Source: Victivallales bacterium (GTDB lineage Bacteria; Verrucomicrobiota; Lentisphaeria; Oligosphaerales; Oligosphaeraceae). Taken from it: a DNA stretch of 9,964 nt. Shown piece by piece: positions 1 through 4,567 of this stretch (within the stretch, counting starts at the first letter, position 1; the number at the start of each line of letters is the position of its first letter). The translations under genes and the position numbers were made by a program. Below the pieces are notes generated by a model. The model did no database searches and was not told the DNA's origin. It saw only the letters and a program-made list of their open reading frames with translations. The stretch spans positions 1 through 9,964 of the forward strand of contig JAGCSE010000186.1 of NCBI GenBank assembly GCA_017964325.1. Direction: 5' to 3'.

Positions 1-506
1 CCGTGCATCAGCTCCAAGAGACAAAACGCCAATGCCTCGTCCGACATCTCGCTCCGCAACACACCTTCCCGCCGCCCGTAGCGAAACACATCCGCAATGG
101 CGTCCATGAGACTCGAGTAATTGCTTTTCATCTGCTCGCAGCGCATCTTCGCCTCCGGCGTGTCTTCAGGACCTTTCCTGTTTAATGCGAACGCGATATG
201 AAACATCGGATGACGGCGTTCATGCGACACGGCAATCTGTTTGCACACTCCCGTCAGCAACTCCTGAAAGCTCCCCTTCTGCATCGACGCCGCGCGAATC
301 GACGCCACCAAATCTTCATGGCACGACTGCAAAATAGCGTACAGCAACGCCTCCTTCCCCGAAAAATAGCGGTAGAGAGTCCCCTTCCCCACCTGCGCCA
401 GCTGCGCGATCTCGTCCATCGTGATTTCATCATAACGACGCGACGCGAACAGTTCCTCCCCCGCCTTTAAGATCTGGTTCCGCTTCTCCCTGGTTTTCAC
501 TGCCAT
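1..506 (-). CDS. TetR/AcrR-family transcriptional repressor, partial (C-terminus beyond the window)
   Basis: A DNA-binding repressor, inferred from a clear TetR-type helix-turn-helix. Reading the minus strand from an ATG at 506 gives 168 codons with no stop before the left edge. Residues about 8-54 are the HTH domain: ILKAGEELFASRRYDEITM, then EIAQLAQVGKGTLYRYF and GKEALL, which match the family signature closely. The helical ligand-binding domain follows (about 60-168) and is incomplete; full members are usually 190-220 aa, so some 20-50 residues are missing. The start is supported by an AAGGAT Shine-Dalgarno-like stretch upstream of the ATG. Two dyads in the 217-bp gap upstream suggest autoregulation. 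TetR proteins often control an efflux or catabolic operon next to them, but the likely target lies outside the window to the left, so the ligand and regulon cannot be inferred. The family call is secure. Confidence 0.93.
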   Translation of the reverse strand, partial: MAVKTREKRNQILKAGEELFASRRYDEITMDEIAQLAQVGKGTLYRYFSGKEALLYAILQSCHEDLVASIRAASMQKGSFQELLTGVCKQIAVSHERRHPMFHIAFALNRKGPEDTPEAKMRCEQMKSNYSSLMDAIADVFRYGRREGVLRSEMSDEALAFCLLELMH

Positions 507-562
507 CGTTCTAAGATCCTTGCATATTTCGCTTCAATGCGTCTGCTTGCCATCCGAAACGG

Positions 563-572
563 ACTGGCCAGT
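563..572. promoter_or_regulatory. Second operator-like dyad, probable TetR-regulator site
   Basis: ACTGGCCAGT is a perfect 10-bp palindrome. Its surroundings (556-576) match 627-647, which contains the other dyad, at 17 of 21 positions in the same orientation. The offset is 71 bp, close to seven helical turns. The match extends beyond the palindromic core, so the two look like paired sites for one regulator. Confidence 0.55.
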
Positions 573-628
573 ATCGCATGCCATGCTCATTTTTCTTCAT
601 ATTCATGTATTTGAATACGCTTGTCTGA

Positions 629-644
629 AACTGACTGGTCAGTT
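629..644. promoter_or_regulatory. Operator-like dyad, probable TetR-regulator binding site (proximal to promoter)
   Basis: AACTGACTGGTCAGTT has perfect 7-bp arms (AACTGAC / GTCAGTT) around a 2-bp centre. It lies about 10 bp downstream of a candidate -10 for the repressor gene, so a bound protein would cover the transcription start. The shape and length are typical of TetR-family operators. Which protein binds is inferred from the adjacent gene. Confidence 0.65.
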
Positions 645-653
645 CCGAATGAA

Positions 654-681
654 AACATACACTGGATTTCCGATGATTCAA
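654..681 (-). promoter_or_regulatory. Candidate promoter of the TetR-type gene
   Basis: On the minus strand TTGAAT (676-681) and TATGTT (654-659) are 16 bp apart. The predicted start falls near 647, immediately before the dyad at 629-644, which fits repression by steric blocking. I see no hairpin terminator between this point and the stop of the upstream gene at 724, so some read-through from that gene is possible. Confidence 0.4.
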
Positions 682-723
682 GAGGAACCATGCGATTTTT
701 CAAACGTTCTTTTCCAGACACCG

Positions 724-2661
724 TCAGATTTTCAACGTCATGGCGACCGTTCCCATGGGCGGCAGCTTGAACTGAAGCCGCGTCCCGCCGTCGGCGGTCT
801 CCTCCATCATGGGCGGAATCACAAAACCGCCAGAGAGCAACCGCACGAAAACCGCATGTCTCTTCAACAGGATTCGCGCCCACGCATAGGTGTGTTTGCG
901 GTTGCTTGCGAACAAATGGAACAGGCCGTCGGACGCCTCATAGCCCCAAAGGCGGATGTTTTCCACGTCCGCTTCCGCACGCATGACGGAAAATGCCTCA
1001 TTGACGTATGTTGCGGCAGCGGACAGAAATCCGTCCTGCGGCCAGCGTTCCGGCAGATCATCCAGCCAAGTGTATGGATTCTTCGGAGAATATGTTTTCT
1101 CCAACGGCGCACGGCGCTCCGTCTTGCATTCGCCGTCCACGAACAGTCTGAAAACCATCGAATCCTCCACGCCGTCCATGCCGATTTCAACGACATCACC
1201 GTCAGCCGCCGCATGGATTTTCTTCCGTTCCTCCGCAGAGAAAAAGGCCGGATGCAGCACGACCAACGGCCCCGCCCCGCTCGACGGCAGATCATCAAGC
1301 CGAACGATGGCGGGCAGCACCGCCCCATGCGACAGCAAGGCGGCATGCAACCCATGTGAATTCAACGGCGCATGACCGAAACGATACGTTTCTGTCTCGC
1401 GTTTATGCGCATCATCCGACCACACGACGCGCGGATACAACAATTTAGAAGGCTTTGCGGCGAAGGCCTTTGCATACAAATCGTCGAACATCTCCCACTC
1501 TGCCTTGCGGATACCGTCCGCCAGGCAGACCGTCACGCCATCTAAGACGCGTTTGTCGTTGCACAGGACATTTGCCAACGAGAGGATGTCCGTTTCCATC
1601 AGCGTCGGAGCATGATGCAGGACGTTGTACTGCTCCAAACCGTCTTTCACGCAATGCAACAGCAGAATCTCACTATCGGGGGCGCAGGCCTTAAGCCGCT
1701 GAACCGTCGCACGATAGTCATCCGCCTTCGGGATGTCCGTGTAGTCCCATCCTTCCAGTTCCAACGCAGCGGCGTTCGCCTCGCAGATCCAACGGCGCAC
1801 GCCCGCCTCCGTCATGAGCTTCACATCGACGCCGTAGCGGATTCGCGCCTCCAGCGGATCGCGTGTCCAGCAGGAATTGATGGCATGCCCCCAGCCGTTG
1901 CGGTCGAGCATGGCAATCGTCTTCCGCCAGAACTGCGCATGACGCCGCGCATGGAAGTCAGTCCACTCTTTACGTTTATTTTCCAATATCCATTTCGCGC
2001 GTTCCGTCAAGCCAAGTCCTTTCGGACAAACAACTTCCGTATCCGCCATGAACTGTCCGACCATGTCGTCGGAAAAATCAGCGTATGCGATGCACTCTCG
2101 CGGATGGCCGAATCCGTCCGCCCCATGCAGGCCGTCGAAACCGTAATCCCGCATGAACGCTTCCAGCTGGCGGACAAAGAAGTCTTCATAGAGCGTACCG
2201 TCGCTGATGTGCTTCCAGATGCACAGCGACGTGGGGCGGCCGAGAAAATCGACATAGCGGACCTCCTGGTGGTGGTCGATCCATTCATCCGTGTCCGGCA
2301 GGCCGCGCTGCCGCTGCGTCTCCTTCGACATCAGTTGGTCAAAGAAACTCACAAATACTTTGACGCCATGATGTTGGAGTTCCTGAATGAGTCCGCGTAG
2401 CTGGAATCGCGTCCAGTTCTGGATGTCATGCTCTTCATTGCGCGGCCGCGCATGATAGGCGCAATGTTTCAATCCAATTGGCGCGTCCTCCGCCAAGCCA
2501 TGATGCGAATGGATAAGATCCGTGTTCCAAATCAATATGGAAATGACCTCCGGCCGCACAGGCATGCGCGACAGGAATTCTCCAACGCCATAATCCGCCT
2601 GCCGATTGTCAAAACCGATAAGCTCCATCCAGAGGAATTTACGAAAAGATGCTTCCGACAT
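724..2661 (-). CDS. Putative TIM-barrel glycoside hydrolase-like protein (family not identified)
   Basis: A 645-aa protein I cannot place in a named family. It has no signal peptide or membrane segment. Residues about 35-300 read like an alpha/beta barrel of the glycosidase type: strands such as ISILIWNTD (40-48), HHGVKVFVSFFDQL (97-110) and YGFDGLHGADGFGHPR (173-188), the last resembling the strand-plus-acid motifs of clan GH-A and GH13/31 enzymes. D182 and E294 (in ICEAN) are candidate catalytic acids by position only. Around 440-490, GPLVVLHPAFFSAEERKKI resembles the flavodoxin-like domain that follows the barrel in GH42-type enzymes, and a beta-rich tail follows. For the start, a TTG at 2685 is open in frame, but the ATG at 2661 has AGGA five bases upstream, so I chose the ATG. 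A strong promoter lies about 45 bp upstream. Glycosidase function is inferred from fold-like patterns; substrate unknown. Confidence 0.6.
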   Translation of the reverse strand: MSEASFRKFLWMELIGFDNRQADYGVGEFLSRMPVRPEVISILIWNTDLIHSHHGLAEDAPIGLKHCAYHARPRNEEHDIQNWTRFQLRGLIQELQHHGVKVFVSFFDQLMSKETQRQRGLPDTDEWIDHHQEVRYVDFLGRPTSLCIWKHISDGTLYEDFFVRQLEAFMRDYGFDGLHGADGFGHPRECIAYADFSDDMVGQFMADTEVVCPKGLGLTERAKWILENKRKEWTDFHARRHAQFWRKTIAMLDRNGWGHAINSCWTRDPLEARIRYGVDVKLMTEAGVRRWICEANAAALELEGWDYTDIPKADDYRATVQRLKACAPDSEILLLHCVKDGLEQYNVLHHAPTLMETDILSLANVLCNDKRVLDGVTVCLADGIRKAEWEMFDDLYAKAFAAKPSKLLYPRVVWSDDAHKRETETYRFGHAPLNSHGLHAALLSHGAVLPAIVRLDDLPSSGAGPLVVLHPAFFSAEERKKIHAAADGDVVEIGMDGVEDSMVFRLFVDGECKTERRAPLEKTYSPKNPYTWLDDLPERWPQDGFLSAAATYVNEAFSVMRAEADVENIRLWGYEASDGLFHLFASNRKHTYAWARILLKRHAVFVRLLSGGFVIPPMMEETADGGTRLQFKLPPMGTVAMTLKI

Positions 2662-2707
2662 GATTTTCCTGCAAAGTTGTTTCAATGACGCACAGACTTT
2701 TTCTCAT

Positions 2708-2736
2708 ATCATAATATATATAGTATATGCTGTCAA
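2708..2736 (-). promoter_or_regulatory. Strong sigma70-type promoter of the barrel-protein gene
   Basis: On the minus strand a perfect TTGACA (2731-2736) is followed after 17 bp by TATGAT (2708-2713). The spacer is an alternating TA-rich tract. Transcription would start near 2700, about 40 nt before the ATG at 2661. Confidence 0.7.
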
Positions 2737-2783
2737 GAAGCCTTTCCATATTTCATCATGATTCATGGCTCACCCAAAACTCT

Positions 2784-2850
2784 AAAGTGATGGAATTTTG
2801 CCAAATTCGCTCAGTTAAAGTGATGGAATTTGCCTAAATTCAATCACTTT
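2784..2850. repeat. Two tandem copies of a ~34-bp palindromic element upstream of the ATPase gene
   Basis: AAAGTGATGGAATTT occurs at 2784-2798 and 2817-2831 in direct orientation. An inverted copy, AAATTCAATCACTTT, lies at 2836-2850 with one mismatch. The second direct copy and the inverted copy form a near-perfect 15-bp hairpin or dyad with a 4-base centre (GCCT, 2832-2835). The first unit is a decayed version: GAATTT/AAATTC arms (2793-2808) remain, but its outer right arm has diverged. The dyad ends 4 bp before the TTGACA of the ATPase promoter. Confidence 0.85.
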
Positions 2851-2854
2851 GTGT

Positions 2855-2882
2855 TTGACATTCTCAAGATGACATATATTTT
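2855..2882 (+). promoter_or_regulatory. Candidate promoter of the DUF4143 ATPase gene
   Basis: A perfect TTGACA (2855-2860) is followed after 16 bp by TATTTT (2877-2882); an overlapping TATATT at 2875-2880 has only a 14-bp spacer. The start would be near 2889, giving a leader of about 20 nt. The palindromic repeat lies directly upstream of the -35, where an activator or repressor could touch RNA polymerase. Confidence 0.5.
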
Positions 2883-2908
2883 AACTTTATGTAAATCAAG
2901 AGGTAATC

Positions 2909-4048
2909 ATGAAAATCAAACGATATTATCTGGACAAGCTTTCATCCATGTTACAGCCAGGCAAGGTTCTGGTCATATACGGACCGCGCCGCGCAGGCAA
3001 AACGACATTGATAACCGACTTCATGTCCACATGGGATGGGGGACGGTATTTTTTGGGCACGGGAGAAGACCGCTCCGTCAGGGAAGTACTGGATTCATCC
3101 GATGTCAATCTCATACGAAGCTCTTTCGCAGGCTACAGCCTAGTCGTCATTGATGAAGCACAGGCACTTTCCAATGCAGGCATAGGATTGAAACTGTTGG
3201 TTGACACATTGCCGGATGTAAAAGTCATCGCGTCTGGTTCATCGTCATTCCAACTTGCCAATGACCTAGGCGAACCTCTGACTGGACGGCGACGCACCGC
3301 CACGCTTTTCCCCATCTCCGCCATGGAAATCGCAGAAGAATTTGGAAACATGCATCTACGCCAGACGCTGGACGACTGGCTCGTCTATGGAATGTATCCT
3401 GAAATTATAACCATCGAGAACAAATTGGACAAAGCAGAAGCCTTGCATGAACTATGCAACTCCTACCTGTTCAAAGACATCCTTTCATTTGAACGTATCC
3501 GCAATGCCGACAAGATCCATCGTCTTCTCGGTCTGCTCGCTTTTCAAGTCGGCAAGGAAGTTTCCCTGTCGGAACTAGGCACTGGGCTCGGTTTGAACAG
3601 ACTGACCGTTGAACGATATGTTGATTTGCTTGAGAAATCGTTTGTCATTTTCAGATTGCCAGGCTTTTCACGCAATCTACGCAGTGAAATCACTAAAACC
3701 AACCGTTATTATTTCCACGACAACGGCATCATGAACGCCATCATCAATAATTTCAATCCAATCGACAAGAGAAGCGGCGTCGATGTTGGTGCCCTATGGG
3801 AGAATTTCATCATTACAGAAAGACGCAAGAAGCAGGAATACAAACGTTTGCTCACCAACAACTACTTTTGGCGCACGTATGAACGTCAAGAGATTGATCT
3901 TGTTGAGGAACGTGACGGCGATTTGTTTGGATATGAGATAAAATATGGCAAGGCCATGCCGCACCCACCATCCCTTTGGCGCGAAAACTATCCCACCGCT
4001 CATTTCGAAGTCATCTCACGACAGAATTTCATGGATTTTGTCTTGTGA
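2909..4048 (+). CDS. AAA_14 / DUF4143-type ATP-binding protein
   Basis: A 379-aa P-loop ATPase of the AAA_14 plus DUF4143 architecture. Walker A is GPRRAGKT (25-32). Walker B is LVVIDEAQ (78-85). A sensor-1-like strand, VIASGSSSFQL, follows. The middle holds a winged-helix-like segment (SLSELGTGLGLNRLTVERYVDLLEKSF, printed here only as a landmark around SELGTGLGLNRLTVERYV). The C-terminal part has GALWENFIITERRK and then EID (328-330) with EIK (343-345), the remnant PD-(D/E)XK-like core usual for DUF4143. Length is normal and both ends look intact. AGAGGT five bases upstream supports the ATG. The family is common and expanded in many gut bacteria and archaea, but its cellular role is not established; links to DNA or toxin-antitoxin-like functions are speculative. 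The gene is more AT-rich than its neighbours and sits alone between oppositely oriented genes, which suggests transfer. Confidence 0.9.
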   Translation: MKIKRYYLDKLSSMLQPGKVLVIYGPRRAGKTTLITDFMSTWDGGRYFLGTGEDRSVREVLDSSDVNLIRSSFAGYSLVVIDEAQALSNAGIGLKLLVDTLPDVKVIASGSSSFQLANDLGEPLTGRRRTATLFPISAMEIAEEFGNMHLRQTLDDWLVYGMYPEIITIENKLDKAEALHELCNSYLFKDILSFERIRNADKIHRLLGLLAFQVGKEVSLSELGTGLGLNRLTVERYVDLLEKSFVIFRLPGFSRNLRSEITKTNRYYFHDNGIMNAIINNFNPIDKRSGVDVGALWENFIITERRKKQEYKRLLTNNYFWRTYERQEIDLVEERDGDLFGYEIKYGKAMPHPPSLWRENYPTAHFEVISRQNFMDFVL

Positions 4049-4096
4049 ATGATTTGAATCCTCTCTCATTGGAGATGAATAACGGATTTGAATTCC

Positions 4097-4228
4097 TTAT
4101 ATTTTGTAAGGGGTTCGTTTTCGGACAACCTTATACTGCTGTTTTTCTTCGGTAAGGCCGTCAATCACAGCTAAATACTCATCAACCTGCCTATCAATCA
4201 GACGTGATTTGTAATCTTGTCTCTTCAT
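4097..4228 (-). pseudogene. N-terminal stub of a second DUF4143-type ATPase (43 codons)
   Basis: From an ATG at 4228 the minus strand encodes 43 residues and then TAA at 4097. The first 19, MKRQDYKSRLIDRQVDEYL, are typical of the start of another DUF4143 ATPase subgroup, in which a segment leading to the Walker A loop normally follows. Here the frame instead continues into an unrelated charged tail (TEEKQQYKVVRKRTPYKI) and stops, so no P-loop or catalytic part remains. It differs in sequence from the intact ATPase at 2909-4048, so it is not a duplicate of it. An alternative ATG at 4237 would add MFS but has no room for a ribosome site. An excellent promoter and a repeat array still precede it. 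It is either a decayed remnant or a short protein that took over the ATPase start. The family assignment rests on remembered N-terminal similarity only. Confidence 0.55.
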
Positions 4229-4257
4229 TGAAAACATCCATTAGCTAATACATTAAT

Positions 4258-4285
4258 ATTATAATGCAAATCAATGGATTTTCAA
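4258..4285 (-). promoter_or_regulatory. Promoter of the ATPase stub
   Basis: On the minus strand TTGAAA (4280-4285) and a perfect TATAAT (4258-4263) are 16 bp apart. Transcription would begin near 4251, about 23 nt before the ATG at 4228. The first 19-bp repeat starts at 4287, one base from the -35. The spacing matches the layout at the other ATPase gene. Confidence 0.6.
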
Positions 4286-4286
4286 A

Positions 4287-4351
4287 TTTCATCCGCTAGG
4301 ATTTTCGGTTTTCATCCGCTAGGATTTTCAGTTTTCATCCGCTAGGATTTT
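4287..4351. repeat. Three perfect 19-bp direct repeats with 23-bp period
   Basis: TTTCATCCGCTAGGATTTT occurs at 4287-4305, 4310-4328 and 4333-4351 without a mismatch. The copies are separated by the 4-base spacers CGGT and CAGT. Each unit contains a small dyad (ATCC, 4 bp, GGAT). A 23-bp period is close to two helical turns, so bound proteins would line up on one face of the DNA. The array is unrelated in sequence to the repeats at 2784-2850. Confidence 0.95.
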
Positions 4352-4379
4352 GTCCTTTTCGTCGCTTTTGTCCATTTCG
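4348..4379. repeat. 14-bp direct repeat, two copies with 18-bp period
   Basis: TTTTGTCCTTTTCG (4348-4361) and TTTTGTCCATTTCG (4366-4379) match at 13 of 14 positions. The first copy overlaps the end of the third 19-bp repeat, so the two arrays run into each other. The array ends 8 bp before the tRNA terminator. Confidence 0.6.
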
Positions 4380-4386
4380 CCAAACG

Positions 4387-4418
4387 AAAAAAAGCCCCGG
4401 ATGATGTCATCCGAGGCT
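4387..4418 (-). terminator. Intrinsic terminator of tRNA-Val
   Basis: Read on the minus strand, AGCCTCGGATG pairs with CATCCGGGGCT (one T-G wobble) around the loop ACAT, followed by a run of seven T. It lies 6 bp after the encoded CCA of the tRNA. Confidence 0.9.
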
Positions 4419-4424
4419 TCTATA

Positions 4425-4502
4425 TGGTGTGCGACGGCGAACTCGAATCGCCGACCTCTACCGTGTCAAGGTAGCGCTCTAACCAAACTGAGCTAGTCGC
4501 AC
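4425..4502 (-). tRNA. tRNA-Val (anticodon GAC), CCA encoded
   Basis: A complete cloverleaf on the minus strand. The acceptor stem GTGCGAC pairs perfectly with GTCGCAC, the D arm contains AGTTTGGTTA, and the anticodon stem CTACC/GGTAG encloses TTGACAC, giving anticodon GAC (plus-strand 4465-4467). The T arm is GGCGA-TTCGAGT-TCGCC. The discriminator is A and CCA (4425-4427) is encoded in the DNA. The mature part without CCA is 4428-4502. Confidence 0.97.
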
Positions 4503-4522
4503 ATGTTGTCGCAAACAACCAT

Positions 4523-4550
4523 AAATTAGCACGATTTCCGTTTTTTGCAA
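4523..4550 (-). promoter_or_regulatory. Candidate promoter of tRNA-Val
   Basis: On the minus strand TTGCAA (4545-4550) and TAATTT (4523-4528) are 16 bp apart, about 20 nt before the first base of the tRNA. It lies in the 65-bp gap after the FAD oxidoreductase stop. No terminator is visible between that stop and the tRNA, so read-through may also contribute. Confidence 0.45.
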
Positions 4551-4567
4551 TTCAATCGAGTTGTTTT

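Noticed and set aside
511..600. A 29-codon minus-strand frame ending 4 bp before the TetR-type start
   Set aside because: It has no ribosome site and overlaps an operator-like dyad, and its composition is unremarkable. A leader peptide is possible but unsupported.
2909..4048. Transposase or insertion sequence
   Set aside because: The protein is a DUF4143-type ATPase with Walker motifs and no transposase catalytic pattern. No flanking terminal inverted repeats or target duplications bracket the gene; the dyads lie only on its upstream side.
4287..4351. CRISPR array
   Set aside because: The units are 19 bp with only 4-base spacers, and no cas genes are present. Repeat and spacer lengths do not fit any CRISPR type.
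4425..4502. tRNA-Val as the attachment site of an integrated element
   Set aside because: I found no second copy of the tRNA 3' end in the window and no integrase gene. The ATPase island lies beyond the intact tRNA terminator.
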